A stretch of 64,000 nucleotides of DNA. Source: Litorimonas sp947503715. GTDB taxonomy: Bacteria > Pseudomonadota > Alphaproteobacteria > Caulobacterales > Maricaulaceae. This document shows, one piece after another, positions 44,571 to 54,209 of the stretch. The stretch spans positions 2,356,001 to 2,420,000 of the forward strand of contig NZ_CP189850.1 in NCBI RefSeq assembly GCF_050271975.1. Reading direction: 5' to 3'. Position numbers and translations under genes: made by a program. The notes under the pieces are model-generated. The model was not told the DNA's origin. It did no database searches and saw only the letters and a program-made list of their open reading frames with translations. The first letter of the stretch is position 1. Each line of letters begins with the position of its first letter.

Positions 44571-44953
44571 ATCCTATATTCCTAGTTGATCACGGATGCG
44601 TTTCGTTAGGGAGCGGAGGTGGATTATTTTGGCTTCCTATGCTGAAGAATGCCTTCGTAGATATCCCGATTGGAGAATGTCAATGTTCTGCATCCATAAC
44701 TCGACGAATTACTTCCCCGCAGGTAATTGCCACAGCGCTCTGTGTCTGGCGTCAGCGCGTTGGAGGTGTATTGAATAGTCAATTCTGAGAGAATCAAGGG
44801 TAGCAGCAAACCTTACCAGCGGCGTATTTTGGGTGTTTTAAGACACTCAGCTTAGATCTGCTTTTACTATACAATGGGAACCTGGAAAATAAGCCTAAGC
44901 TCACCTTGAACACAAAAGTTGACTCCCTTCCCGTCGGATAGCACTTCACTCCC
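44571..44953. other. Gene-poor stretch between the secreted protein and plsY
   Basis: 383 bp with only short, overlapping open frames on both strands whose products are not protein-like. No clear hairpin, tRNA or repeat copy was seen. The plsY promoter presumably lies in its last 100 bases. Confidence 0.6.
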
Positions 44954-45553
44954 ATGGAAACTCTCATCGCAATTGTCATCGGCTATCTCGCAGGTTCTAT
45001 CCCCTTCGGCCTCCTCCTCGCTATGGCATCCGGTCAGGGCGATATTCGTAAGATTGGGTCCGGAAATATCGGTGCGACGAATGTTTTGCGGACGGGGCGT
45101 AAAGATATTGCGGCGATTACGCTCTTGCTGGACGCGGCGAAGGCCGGACTGACAGGATGGCTGGTTCAGCATTATATGGGTGCACCGCTGGGCTATATCG
45201 CGGCGGCGGCAGCGTTAGTTGGACACTGCTATCCCGTCTGGTTGAAGTTCAAAGGCGGTAAGGGTGTTGCGACATTCTTCGGCGGTCTCTTTGCGCTGGC
45301 TTGGCCCGTAGCCATTGTCGCCGCGATTGTCTGGTTGGGCACGGCTGTCATCACGCGTCTCTCCTCACTCGGTGCTTTACTGGCCTGTGTGATTGCAAGT
45401 GCGGCTGCTTGGTTCCTCGTGCCAAATGCGGCCGCAATCATGTCCAGTTTTATGGCGGTCGTTATTCTCTGGCGGCACCGCGAAAATATGGGACGTCTCA
45501 TCCGCGGTGAGGAAAGCAAGATTGGCCAGAAGAAGACAAAAGAGCAAAGTTAA
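44954..45553 (+). CDS. plsY: PlsY, glycerol-3-phosphate acyltransferase
   Basis: 199 aa integral membrane enzyme that transfers acyl from acyl-phosphate to glycerol-3-phosphate, the first step of phospholipid synthesis. Five TM segments. The three conserved cytoplasmic loops are GSIPFGLLLA, the glycine-rich GDIRKIGSGNIGATNVLRTG, and WLKFKGGKGVATFFGG. A basic C-terminal tail follows (EESKIGQKKTKEQS). The start at the ATG 44954 gives the usual N-terminus. It is followed 3 bases later by dprA, a common operon partner. Confidence 0.97.
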   Translation: METLIAIVIGYLAGSIPFGLLLAMASGQGDIRKIGSGNIGATNVLRTGRKDIAAITLLLDAAKAGLTGWLVQHYMGAPLGYIAAAAALVGHCYPVWLKFKGGKGVATFFGGLFALAWPVAIVAAIVWLGTAVITRLSSLGALLACVIASAAAWFLVPNAAAIMSSFMAVVILWRHRENMGRLIRGEESKIGQKKTKEQS

Positions 45554-45556
45554 GTC

Positions 45557-46654
45557 GTGCCTGAGCTTTCCTTTACCGAACGCCGTGACTGGCTGCGCCT
45601 GATCCGGACTCGCAATGTCGGCCCCGTCGCGTTTCGGGACCTCATCAACCGCTATGGCGATGCGGCGACAGCGATTGACGCCCTGCCCTCACTCATCCGT
45701 AAGAAACCACTTTCCGTGCCGACAAATGAGCAGGTTGAGCGGGAAATGATGTATTCCGATCAAATGGGCGTGCGCCTGATTTGCGCCGTGGAGCCGGATT
45801 TTCCGCGATATTTACGCGCGCTCGACCCGCCGCCGCCCGTAATTTCTGTCTTGGGCGATGCATCCCTCCTCAACAAACCTTGCGTTGCTATCATCGGGTC
45901 TCGAAATGCCTCCGCGATTGGACAACGCTTTGCAGGTACACTGGCGGGGGAGTTAGGCCGCGCGGGACAGACGGTCGTTTCCGGCCTCGCGCGCGGTATT
46001 GATGCGGCGGCACATGCCGCGTCGATTGAAACGGGGACCGCCGCCGTTCTGGGTGGGGGCGTCGACCACATCTATCCCCGCGACAATACGGACCTCTACC
46101 ACGCCATTCGCGAAAACGGCGCGATCGTCAGTGAAAGTCCGCTCGGCTACCGCGCGACAGCCCGCGATTTCCCGCGTCGCAACAGAATTATCTCCGGCCT
46201 CTCACGCGGGGTCGTGGTGATTGAAGCGGCGGAACGGTCGGGCACACTCATCACGGCGCGCTATGCGCTGGAACAAAACCGCGAAGTCATGGCGGCCCCC
46301 GGCTCCCCGCTAGACCCGCGCACAAAGGGCTGTAACCGCCTCATCCGGCAGGGCGCGCATTTGATTGAGAGCGCGGAGGATGTGCTCAATATTCTTAGTG
46401 GACTAAGAACATTGGAGATGGAGGAGCCGCGCAACGGATTCGATGCGCCGCGCTTTGATGTGCAAGCCGCCGCAGCCGATATTCGCAAAGCCGGTCCGGT
46501 CATTCGCGCCCTGCTCTCACCCACACCGACGCCGCGAGATGATATTGTCAGGGCGTCAGGATTGCCGACACCCATCGTCAATGCCGTGCTCTTGGAAATG
46601 GACTTGAACGGCGAGATTGTTGTGGAGCCGGATGGTCGCGTCGCGCTGGGTTAA
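45557..46654 (+). CDS. dprA: DprA, DNA-processing protein A
   Basis: 365 aa from a GTG at 45557, 3 bases after plsY. An N-terminal SAM-like region precedes the Rossmann-like DprA core: VAIIGSRNASAIGQRFAG, VSGLARGIDAAAH, ALSTMSI-free loop, FPRRNRIISGLSRGVVVIEAAERSGTLITARYA in part, and APGSPLDPRTKGCNRLI. A C-terminal winged helix (about 300-365) follows. It loads RecA on incoming single-stranded DNA, so it marks potential natural competence. It overlaps the convergent DCC gene by 4 bases at the stops. Confidence 0.96.
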   Translation: MPELSFTERRDWLRLIRTRNVGPVAFRDLINRYGDAATAIDALPSLIRKKPLSVPTNEQVEREMMYSDQMGVRLICAVEPDFPRYLRALDPPPPVISVLGDASLLNKPCVAIIGSRNASAIGQRFAGTLAGELGRAGQTVVSGLARGIDAAAHAASIETGTAAVLGGGVDHIYPRDNTDLYHAIRENGAIVSESPLGYRATARDFPRRNRIISGLSRGVVVIEAAERSGTLITARYALEQNREVMAAPGSPLDPRTKGCNRLIRQGAHLIESAEDVLNILSGLRTLEMEEPRNGFDAPRFDVQAAAADIRKAGPVIRALLSPTPTPRDDIVRASGLPTPIVNAVLLEMDLNGEIVVEPDGRVALG

Positions 46655-47043
46655 TCCTCAGCGATATTATTAATCTTTTTGGAGCCCATAAGCTTCAGCG
46701 TCGTATTCCGACCAAATCGCAAAAACGGATAGAGGAACTTGCTCCTCGTCGGACTCTCAAACACCCATTTCCCCAATGTGCGAAACGCCCCACGTTCATC
46801 CGTCAGGATCGCCAGACGGTTCACCGCGTCACCGCCATAGAAATACTGTCCGTCCAATTTCACGACCATGCCTTCGTCCAAGTCGAGTTTCCGCGCCGTT
46901 ATCTCGGCAATAATCGGATGATCGCCGCGCGCGTCTATCAGGTCGACATCATAGGATTCCCTGAGACGAAGCATCTTCGCATAGCGGGTACAGAACGGGC
47001 ATTCTCCGTCATAAACGATCTGGATGGGCGTTTTGTTTGACAT
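46651..47043 (-). CDS. DCC-family thiol-disulfide oxidoreductase (DUF393)
   Basis: 130 aa from the Met at 47043, preferred to a longer in-frame start at 47106. The N-terminal VYDGECPFCTRYAKML has the DCC thioredoxin-like CxxC motif after a beta strand. The rest (GGDAVNRLAILTDERGAFRTLGKW) is typical of the family's helical part. Cytoplasmic. The redox partner and substrate are unknown. It is monocistronic and convergent with dprA. Confidence 0.9.
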   Translation of the reverse strand: MSNKTPIQIVYDGECPFCTRYAKMLRLRESYDVDLIDARGDHPIIAEITARKLDLDEGMVVKLDGQYFYGGDAVNRLAILTDERGAFRTLGKWVFESPTRSKFLYPFLRFGRNTTLKLMGSKKINNIAED

Positions 47044-47148
47044 ATTTTCCGTGTCGTCATTTGTGACGCAGATACCCCGCGTAACGTCTTGACGGAATAC
47101 ATACACACAGCAGACTTAACGGGCAGCCACATAGATGCATATCAGATA

Positions 47149-47346
47149 TCAGTAATCCTCGACACTGTGACCGGACAGAACGTCTTCAATATCGCTGGCC
47201 AATTGCGTATGTCCGGCCATGTCCGACATTGTGGCGAGACCCGAGAGCAGGTTCAGCACATATTCGGCCACTTCCTTGCTGGTCTTACCCGCAGCGGCCG
47301 CCGGCTCTGCGGCATGGGTTGTCTGAGTATTGTCCTGTCCGACCAT
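47149..47346 (-). CDS. Small acidic protein, function unknown
   Basis: 65 aa. The start at 47346 has a strong Shine-Dalgarno (GAGGGG, 7 bases upstream). A Thr/Ala-rich N-terminus is followed by an amphipathic helix region (KEVAEYVLNLLSGLATMSDMAGHTQLASDIEDVL). The composition and the ribosome site make it more convincing than other small frames nearby. It is divergent from topA and lies 105 bp upstream of the DCC gene on the same strand. No family recognised. Confidence 0.55.
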   Translation of the reverse strand: MVGQDNTQTTHAAEPAAAAGKTSKEVAEYVLNLLSGLATMSDMAGHTQLASDIEDVLSGHSVEDY

Positions 47347-47518
47347 GGTCTTCCCCTCAACTTAATCACGTTCAAAAGTTGTATAAATGAGGATTGCATC
47401 TATGCAAGCGAGAACTGTACGAATGTAGGGGGTCACGACATCTCCCATTTTCGCGTCGGTTGACATTATATTGTCCCTCCCCCAAATGCCGCGACGCTCC
47501 TAAATCAAGAAGACTGTT

Positions 47519-50116
47519 ATGAATCTCGTCATCGTCGAGTCGCCCGCCAAGGCCAAGACCATCGAAAAATATCTCGGCAAGGATTACAAAGTCCTCGCCA
47601 GTTTCGGCCATGTCCGCGACCTGCCGTCCAAAAATGGATCCGTGGACCCCGAAAACGATTTCGCGATGAGCTGGTCCGTCGATACGCAGTCCAAGAAGCG
47701 CATCAAGGATATTGAAGTTGCGCTCGGCAATGCCGACAAACTCATCCTCGCGACCGACCCGGATAGGGAAGGTGAAGCGATTTCGTGGCATTTGCTGGAA
47801 GTGCTGTCCAAGAAGAAAGCGTTTAAAGGCAAGCCTGTCGAACGCGTCGTGTTCAACGCTATCACGAAAACTTCCGTCACCAATGCTATCGCGAACCCGC
47901 GTCAGTTGGATCAGGAACTCGTCGATGCCTATCTCGCACGTCGGGCGCTGGATTATCTCGTGGGCTTTACGCTCTCACCCGTGCTTTGGCGCAAATTGCC
48001 GGGCGCACGGTCTGCCGGACGGGTGCAGTCCGTTGCGCTGAAGCTCATCACGGAACGCGAGACCGAGATTGAGCGGTTCGACCCGCGCGAATATTGGACT
48101 GTGCAGGGCTTGATGACAGCGAAGGGCGGGAACTTCCCCGCACGGCTCGTCACACTGAACGGTGACAAGCTGGATAAATTCTCACTGAATAATGAAGATC
48201 TGGCGATGAAGGCAAAAGCCGCCGTCGACACGGCTTCATTGTCTATTACGAATGTCGAAGCCCGACCCCTCACACGCAATCCGTCCGCACCGTTCATGAC
48301 ATCTACCCTGCAACAGGAAGCCTCACGCAAGCTCGGCTTCTCTGCCACGCAGACCATGCGCACAGCGCAGAAACTCTATGAGGGTGTGGATATTGGCGGC
48401 GAGACGACGGGTCTCATCACCTATATGCGAACCGACGGGATCTCCATGATCGGCGAAGCCATTAGCGATTGCCGCGCGACCATCAAGAATGAATATGGCG
48501 AACCGTACCTGCCCGGTCAGCACCGCGTTTATAAAACCAAAGCCAAGAATGCACAGGAGGCCCATGAGGCCATCCGCCCGACCAGCTTTGCCCGCACACC
48601 GGATTCGCTAAAACTCTCCGGCGATATGGCCAAACTCTATGACCTGATCTGGAAACGCGCCATGTCGTCCCAGATGAGTTCTGCCAAGTTGGAACGCACG
48701 ACGGTCACGATTGAGGACAGCGCCAAAACCGTGGGCCTGCGCGCGACGGGCCAAGTCGTCCGCTTTGACGGGTTTCTGAAAGTCTATGAAGAAACCCAGG
48801 CCAAGAAGGACGACGGCGACGAGACGGATAATGATCTGCCCGCCGTTGAGGCCGGACAATCCGTTAAACAATCCGACGTCGCAGCGAACCAGCATTTCAC
48901 GCAGCCCCCGCCCCGCTATTCAGAAGCCAGCCTCGTCAAGCGGATGGAAGAACTCGGCATTGGCCGTCCGTCGACCTATGCGTCTATCCTGAAAGTTCTG
49001 CAGGACCGGGGCTATGTCACACTCGACAAGCGCCGCTTCACACCCGTAGACAAGGGACGCCTGCTGACGGCCTTCCTCGAAGAATTTTTCAACAAATATG
49101 TGCAGTATAATTATACCGCCGATCTCGAAGAACAGCTAGATAAAGTCTCCGCCGGTGACCTCGACTGGCTGACCTTGCTCAATAATTTTTGGACCGAGTT
49201 CTCCGCGACTGTGGACGGCACGAAAGAATTGCGCGTGACGCATGTGCTCGACGCGCTGAATGACTCGCTGAAAGATATTGTCTTCCCCGAGAAGGAAGAC
49301 GGTACCCCCGCCCGAAAATGTCCGAAATGCGAGACGGGCGAATTGTCGCTAAAACTCGGCAAATTCGGCGCCTTTGTCGGCTGTTCCAACTATCCCGAAT
49401 GTAAAATGACCCGTCCTTTTGGCGGAGAGGAGCAGGAAACGATTGAGGACATCGTCCTCGGCCAGCATCCCGAAACGGAAAAAGATATCGTCCTGAAATC
49501 CGGTCGTTTCGGACCCTATGTCGAGATGGAAACCGAGAAAAAGCCGAAGCGCACGAGCCTTCCCAAGACTTGGCCACCCGACGCGATGGACCTCGAAAAA
49601 GGGATCATGCTCATCAATCTGCCGCGCAAAATCGGGCAACATCCCGAAGACGGCAACCAGATTATCACCGCCCTCGGTCGCTTTGGTCCCTATATTAAAC
49701 ATAACACGACCTATGTCAGTTTGAAGGAGCCGGACGAGATGTTCACGGTCGGGATGAATGACGCCGTGTCGCGCATCGCCGATAAAATCGCCAATCCGGG
49801 CCGTGGCCGCAGTGCCGCCAAAGTCCTCAAAGACCTCGGCAAACACCCGTCAACAGAGAAGCCCGTCCAGATCATGGAAGGCCGTTATGGTCCTTACGTA
49901 AAATACGAAAAGATCAACGCGACCATCCCGAAGGGCCAAGACCCGCAGGATGTGAATATCGATATGGCGCTGGAATATATCGCGGAGAAAGAGGCGAAGT
50001 CGCCGAAGAAAAAACCAGCGCGGAAGAAAGCAGCGGCGAAAAAGAAGCCCGCTGCAAAGAAGAAAGCGCCTGCTAAGAAAAAGTCTCCGGCAAAGAAACC
50101 TGCCGTGAAAAAGTAA
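47519..50116 (+). CDS. topA: DNA topoisomerase I
   Basis: 865 aa type IA topoisomerase that relaxes negative supercoils. The TOPRIM domain (VIVESPAKAKTIEKYL, then ATDPDREGEAISWHLL) is followed by the active-site region with GLITYMRTDGISMIGEA, where the Tyr is the nucleophile. One C-terminal zinc ribbon is evident (CPKCETGELSL with GCSNYPECKM). Further diverged ribbon-like repeats (FGPYVEMET, FGPYIKHN, YGPYVKYEK) follow, and a Lys/Ala/Pro-rich tail that binds DNA. The start at 47519 gives the standard MNLVIVESPAKA N-terminus. A family III palindromic repeat follows the stop. Confidence 0.97.
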   Translation: MNLVIVESPAKAKTIEKYLGKDYKVLASFGHVRDLPSKNGSVDPENDFAMSWSVDTQSKKRIKDIEVALGNADKLILATDPDREGEAISWHLLEVLSKKKAFKGKPVERVVFNAITKTSVTNAIANPRQLDQELVDAYLARRALDYLVGFTLSPVLWRKLPGARSAGRVQSVALKLITERETEIERFDPREYWTVQGLMTAKGGNFPARLVTLNGDKLDKFSLNNEDLAMKAKAAVDTASLSITNVEARPLTRNPSAPFMTSTLQQEASRKLGFSATQTMRTAQKLYEGVDIGGETTGLITYMRTDGISMIGEAISDCRATIKNEYGEPYLPGQHRVYKTKAKNAQEAHEAIRPTSFARTPDSLKLSGDMAKLYDLIWKRAMSSQMSSAKLERTTVTIEDSAKTVGLRATGQVVRFDGFLKVYEETQAKKDDGDETDNDLPAVEAGQSVKQSDVAANQHFTQPPPRYSEASLVKRMEELGIGRPSTYASILKVLQDRGYVTLDKRRFTPVDKGRLLTAFLEEFFNKYVQYNYTADLEEQLDKVSAGDLDWLTLLNNFWTEFSATVDGTKELRVTHVLDALNDSLKDIVFPEKEDGTPARKCPKCETGELSLKLGKFGAFVGCSNYPECKMTRPFGGEEQETIEDIVLGQHPETEKDIVLKSGRFGPYVEMETEKKPKRTSLPKTWPPDAMDLEKGIMLINLPRKIGQHPEDGNQIITALGRFGPYIKHNTTYVSLKEPDEMFTVGMNDAVSRIADKIANPGRGRSAAKVLKDLGKHPSTEKPVQIMEGRYGPYVKYEKINATIPKGQDPQDVNIDMALEYIAEKEAKSPKKKPARKKAAAKKKPAAKKKAPAKKKSPAKKPAVKK

Positions 50117-50134
50117 TAATTGATTTCCATTTTC

Positions 50135-50216
50135 CGTCATTACCGCCCTTGTCCCGGTAATCCACACTGAACTTTCGAGCATCTCATGGATTACCGGGAC
50201 AAGCCCGGTAATGACG
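50135..50216. repeat. Nested palindromic repeat, family III
   Basis: Outer arms CGTCATTACCG (50135-50145) and CGGTAATGACG (50206-50216) and inner arms TTGTCCCGGTAATCCA (50149-50164) and TGGATTACCGGGACAA (50187-50202) are all perfect. It starts 18 bases after the topA stop and would fold as a long hairpin in the topA 3' end. It resembles known alphaproteobacterial intergenic repeats. Confidence 0.85.
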
Positions 50217-50283
50217 ATAAATAGTATATTATGGCATAGCGGCGCACTCCGCCTCCCTTGACCTTTCGCCCCGCACCGCCGAC

Positions 50284-52527
50284 ATGCGGGCCATGAAATT
50301 AACGAAAAAAACAATACTCGACACGGTTCGAGAACGCCCTGACTTTTACGATAACAAGAAACTGGCCCGCGCCCTTGGCGTGAAGGGCGATGACCGCCGC
50401 GAATTGCGGCAGCTCCTGCGCACGCTTGTCGAGGACGGCGCGCTGAAAAAATCCGACCGCAAGACCTTCCGCGAGGCCGATGCCCTACCCGGTGTCATGG
50501 TCATCAAAGCCACCCACCTGGATGATGGTGACCTGATGGGCGAGCCTGAGAGTTGGAAGGGCGACGGCGCTGCGCCGAAGCTCCTCATTCGCGACTCAGG
50601 CCCGACGGGCGGCAAGCGTGGCAAGCGGGACCAACGCGACACATTGAGTGTCGGCGACCGCGCGCTCTGCCGGATCAAGGTTCGTGAGAACGGCGATATC
50701 ATCGCCTCAGTTATGAAAAAGCTCGGCGCGGGTCCGACTGAAAATCTTGGCGTTCTTTACAAGGGCGGACGCGGGTGGCGCATTCAGCCCGTTTCAAAGA
50801 AAGCGCGCCACGATTACAAACCCGTTCGCGTACCGGATGATGCGGAAGATCAGGACCTCGTCAAATTCCGGTCGAGCCGGAAAAATCAAGGCGATCTCCG
50901 TCTGGCAGAAATCACGGAAATTATCGGCTCGGCTCTCGGCGGAAAATCCGCGAGCATTATCAGCCTCCACGAAAACGATATTGAAACCGTATTCCCGGAT
51001 GCCGTGATTGAGGAAGCCAAATCCCTCACCCTGCCCGAAATCGGTGGCCCGCGCGAAGACCTGCGCGATCTGCCCCTTGTCACGATTGACCCCGTTGATG
51101 CGAAGGACTTTGACGACGCCATTTTCGCGCGGCCTGATGAGAGCGGCAAGAATAAGGGCGGTTGGATTTGCTGGGTCGCGATTGCCGATGTGTCGGCCTT
51201 TGTTACGACGGGCAGCGAGTTGGACAAGACCGCACGGCGGCGCGGGAACTCCGTCTACCTCCCCGATGCGGTCGTGCCGATGCTCCCGCATGAACTCTCA
51301 TCAGACCTCTGCTCCCTCCGCCCGCATGAGGACCGCGCGTGCCTCGCCGTGCGGATGGTGTTTGATAAGACGGGCGTGAAGCTACGCCACACGTTCAAAC
51401 GCGGCATCATGCGCAGTCATGCCCGCCTGACCTATCGACAGGCACAGGACGCGTTTGAAGGGCGTGCAGGCGATGAGGCGGAACCCGTGCTGGACATCCT
51501 CCAAAATATCTATGCGGCTTATGCAACACTCAAAAAAGGCCGTGACACCCGCGCGCCGCTCGCAATTGAATTGCCCGAACGTCGCGTCCACGTGAATGAT
51601 AAGGGCGAAGTCACCAAGATCACGCTGCGCGATCGTTTCGACGCGCATAAACTGATTGAGGAATTTATGGTGCAGGCTAATGTCTGCGCGGCGGAAAGCC
51701 TGTCGGAGAAGAAGACGCCGAGCATTGTACGATTGCACGAAGAACCCTCCCGCGAAAAACTCGGCGGGTTAGTGGATTTCCTGCCCGCACTCGGCTTGAA
51801 ATTCTCACTTGGCGAACGGACGACCACGGCGCGGTTTAATAAATTGCTGGAACAGGCTGAACAGAAAGACTTGTCTGAGACGGTCAGTATGGCGGTCCTG
51901 CGGAGCCAATCCCAAGCCAATTATAGTGTCGGCAAAGGTGGGCATTTCGGCCTGAACCTGACGCATTATACGCATTTTACTTCGCCCATCCGGCGCTATG
52001 CCGACCTGATCGTTCACCGCGCCCTGATTGATGCATTCGATCTCGGCGAGGACGGGATGGACAAAGAAAGCCAATCTCGCTTGCAGGAAATTGCCGAACA
52101 TATTTCTGCAACGGAACGCAAAGCGATGGTCGCAGAACGCGACGCGAAAGACCGTTATGTCGCCGCTTATCTCGCGGACCGTGTCGGGGCAGAATTTGAC
52201 GCACGGATTACGGGCGCGACAAAATTCGGCCTATTCATCACGCTGAAGGAAACAGGCGCAGACGGCCTCATCCCCGCTCGCTCACTCGGTCATGAATATT
52301 TTGCCTTTAACGAGAAAACCAAAGCTCTCGTCGGCGTGGAGAGTGGCGACACTTATAAATTCGGTCGCGCGATAAAGGTGAAACTCGAAGAAGCAACTCC
52401 GGTTACCGGCGGATTGATTTTCGAAATGGTCAGCAAGCCCGAAAAAGGTAAACCGCCAAAACGCAATCACCGTTCCGCCAGTTCAGGTCGGTCACGCGGG
52501 GCGAAACATAAACGCAAGCGGCGTTAG
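50284..52527 (+). CDS. rnr: Ribonuclease R
   Basis: 747 aa 3'-5' exoribonuclease that degrades structured RNA and takes part in trans-translation quality control. N-terminal helix-turn-helix and cold-shock domains lead to the RNB catalytic domain with VDAKDFDDAIFA (metal-binding Asp cluster, about residue 275) and HFTSPIRRYADL. The C-terminal S1 domain starts near EFDARITGATKFGLF. A basic tail follows (RGAKHKRKRR). A second Met 3 codons in (50293) is an equally good start. It follows topA on the same strand, with the repeat between them. Confidence 0.96.
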   Translation: MRAMKLTKKTILDTVRERPDFYDNKKLARALGVKGDDRRELRQLLRTLVEDGALKKSDRKTFREADALPGVMVIKATHLDDGDLMGEPESWKGDGAAPKLLIRDSGPTGGKRGKRDQRDTLSVGDRALCRIKVRENGDIIASVMKKLGAGPTENLGVLYKGGRGWRIQPVSKKARHDYKPVRVPDDAEDQDLVKFRSSRKNQGDLRLAEITEIIGSALGGKSASIISLHENDIETVFPDAVIEEAKSLTLPEIGGPREDLRDLPLVTIDPVDAKDFDDAIFARPDESGKNKGGWICWVAIADVSAFVTTGSELDKTARRRGNSVYLPDAVVPMLPHELSSDLCSLRPHEDRACLAVRMVFDKTGVKLRHTFKRGIMRSHARLTYRQAQDAFEGRAGDEAEPVLDILQNIYAAYATLKKGRDTRAPLAIELPERRVHVNDKGEVTKITLRDRFDAHKLIEEFMVQANVCAAESLSEKKTPSIVRLHEEPSREKLGGLVDFLPALGLKFSLGERTTTARFNKLLEQAEQKDLSETVSMAVLRSQSQANYSVGKGGHFGLNLTHYTHFTSPIRRYADLIVHRALIDAFDLGEDGMDKESQSRLQEIAEHISATERKAMVAERDAKDRYVAAYLADRVGAEFDARITGATKFGLFITLKETGADGLIPARSLGHEYFAFNEKTKALVGVESGDTYKFGRAIKVKLEEATPVTGGLIFEMVSKPEKGKPPKRNHRSASSGRSRGAKHKRKRR

Positions 52528-52560
52528 GTTTGCGGGTTTTGAAACGATCAGAGCGTTATC

Positions 52561-52908
52561 TTGTCGGGTAGAGGCGTGCTCATACGGTCTGCCGTGGCAG
52601 GTTTTATCGCCGGGGCGCTCCTCGCGACCCTCATAGGCATATTGGGGTATCGTCTTTTCACAGATGACGCAGCCTTCATGGCATCGTCCGTTGGGTTGGG
52701 CATTGGTAATATTGTCGGCGGAAACGTCGCGGTTCACTTCGGGAAATCCAAATATCTGGGCCTTATTATGGGAGCGCTTTTTGTGGGGCTTATGCTCGCA
52801 AATGTCGTGTCTTTTGAACATCCCGGATGGTTTATTCCTATCACATTCGTCTGTTTGGCGATTGGCACGGCTTTGGTTTATACAATGGAAGAATATAAAT
52901 CGACCTAA
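52561..52908 (+). CDS. Small membrane protein
   Basis: 115 aa from a TTG at 52561. Four hydrophobic segments (about residues 7-29, 38-58, 65-85, 89-108) with Gly-rich faces are visible, and the C-terminus is acidic (MEEYKST). No family recognised. It lies 33 bp after rnr and 26 bp before the M24 peptidase on the same strand, so it is probably in one transcript with them. Confidence 0.7.
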   Translation: MSGRGVLIRSAVAGFIAGALLATLIGILGYRLFTDDAAFMASSVGLGIGNIVGGNVAVHFGKSKYLGLIMGALFVGLMLANVVSFEHPGWFIPITFVCLAIGTALVYTMEEYKST

Positions 52909-52934
52909 TCCACATTCGGCAAAGCAGGCGTAAT

Positions 52935-54209
52935 ATGACAGTTTTATCCAAACGAGAGCTACTGGTCGGCGCGGGCGCTGTTGGTCTGAGTGGATTACTT
53001 GGATGTCAGCAAGCATCGCAACCCGCAAGCGCGACCCCTGCTGTGACCACGCTCAAATCTCTCACAACCAACGCGCAACCCATCTCAGTTACGGAACGTC
53101 AAGCCCGTATCGCGAAAGCGCAAACCCTTATGCGAGAACGCGGGATTGGCGCTTTAATAGTCGAAGCCGGGTCCGCTCTCATCTATTTCACGGGTATTCG
53201 CTGGTGGCGGTCCGAGCGATTTACAGGCGCAGTCATTCTTGCCGATGGTGGCTTCGCGATCATCACACCCTATTTCGAGGAACCGTCCATCCGCGAAAGT
53301 ATGAGCTTCGGCGACGATGTTCGCACATGGCATGAGGACGAGTCCCCGTTCAAACGTATTGTAGATTATCTACATGAGAACAAGGTGTTGGACAAACCTG
53401 TTGCTGTCGAAGAAACGGTTCGCAACTTTATTCCTACGGGCATTAAATCTGAAAATGCTGACATTAAACTCGTCTCCGGTCAGCACATCACGCGCGGGTG
53501 TCGCATGTTTAAATCCCCTACTGAGCTCGCACTGATGCAGACTGCGAATAACGTTACCTTGGCCGCATACCGGCATATCTATCCGATGGTCGAAGTCGGG
53601 ATGACCCGCCACGACATCTCCGCGATGATGAGTAAAGCGACGACAGAATTGGGCGGTTCCGTCCAATTCTCCATGACCCTCGTTGGGCCGTCCAGCTCCT
53701 TCCCGCATGGCAGTGAAATCGAATATACAGTCAAAGAGGGCGAAGTCATCCTGATGGATTGCGGGGCCAGTGTGCATGATTATGAATCAGATATTTCCCG
53801 CACATGGGTCATGGGCGAGGCCAATGCGGAACAACGCCGCGTCTGGAACACCGTGAAACGCGGACAAGAATTAGCGCTGGAAACGGCGCAAATCGGAACG
53901 CCAGCAGGACGCGTGGATGAAGTTGTTCGAGACTATTACACCAAAGAAGGCTTTGGTCCTGATTACAAAACACCGGGCCTGACCCACCGTCTGGGCCACG
54001 GCATCGGGATGGACGGCCATGAGCCTGTCAATTTCGTTCGCGGTGAAAAGACACCGCTGGCACCGGGGATGTGTTTCTCTAATGAACCCGGCATTTATCT
54101 TCCGGGCAAATTCGGTGTTCGGTTGGAAGACTGCCTCTATATGAGCGAAGACGGACCCGTCCTGTTCTCCCCGCTCTCTAAATCTATCGACGACCCGTTT
54201 GCGCTCTAA
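52935..54209 (+). CDS. Lipid-anchored M24 metallopeptidase (Xaa-Pro aminopeptidase-like)
   Basis: 424 aa. N-terminal lipoprotein signal with lipobox LLGC (Cys24). A creatinase-type N-terminal domain (about 60-200) is followed by a pita-bread M24 domain. Its metal ligands are visible: Asp in LMDCGASVHDY and DISRTW, His in HRLGHGIGMDGH, Glu in FSNEPGIY and Glu in VRLEDCL. Predicted to cleave X-Pro dipeptides or peptides in the periplasm. Its stop overlaps the convergent ligase gene by 4 bases. Confidence 0.93.
   Translation: MTVLSKRELLVGAGAVGLSGLLGCQQASQPASATPAVTTLKSLTTNAQPISVTERQARIAKAQTLMRERGIGALIVEAGSALIYFTGIRWWRSERFTGAVILADGGFAIITPYFEEPSIRESMSFGDDVRTWHEDESPFKRIVDYLHENKVLDKPVAVEETVRNFIPTGIKSENADIKLVSGQHITRGCRMFKSPTELALMQTANNVTLAAYRHIYPMVEVGMTRHDISAMMSKATTELGGSVQFSMTLVGPSSSFPHGSEIEYTVKEGEVILMDCGASVHDYESDISRTWVMGEANAEQRRVWNTVKRGQELALETAQIGTPAGRVDEVVRDYYTKEGFGPDYKTPGLTHRLGHGIGMDGHEPVNFVRGEKTPLAPGMCFSNEPGIYLPGKFGVRLEDCLYMSEDGPVLFSPLSKSIDDPFAL

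Noticed and set aside
44555..44788. Short frames between the secreted protein gene and plsY
   Set aside because: No Shine-Dalgarno, no signal peptide or domain, and they overlap each other in two frames.
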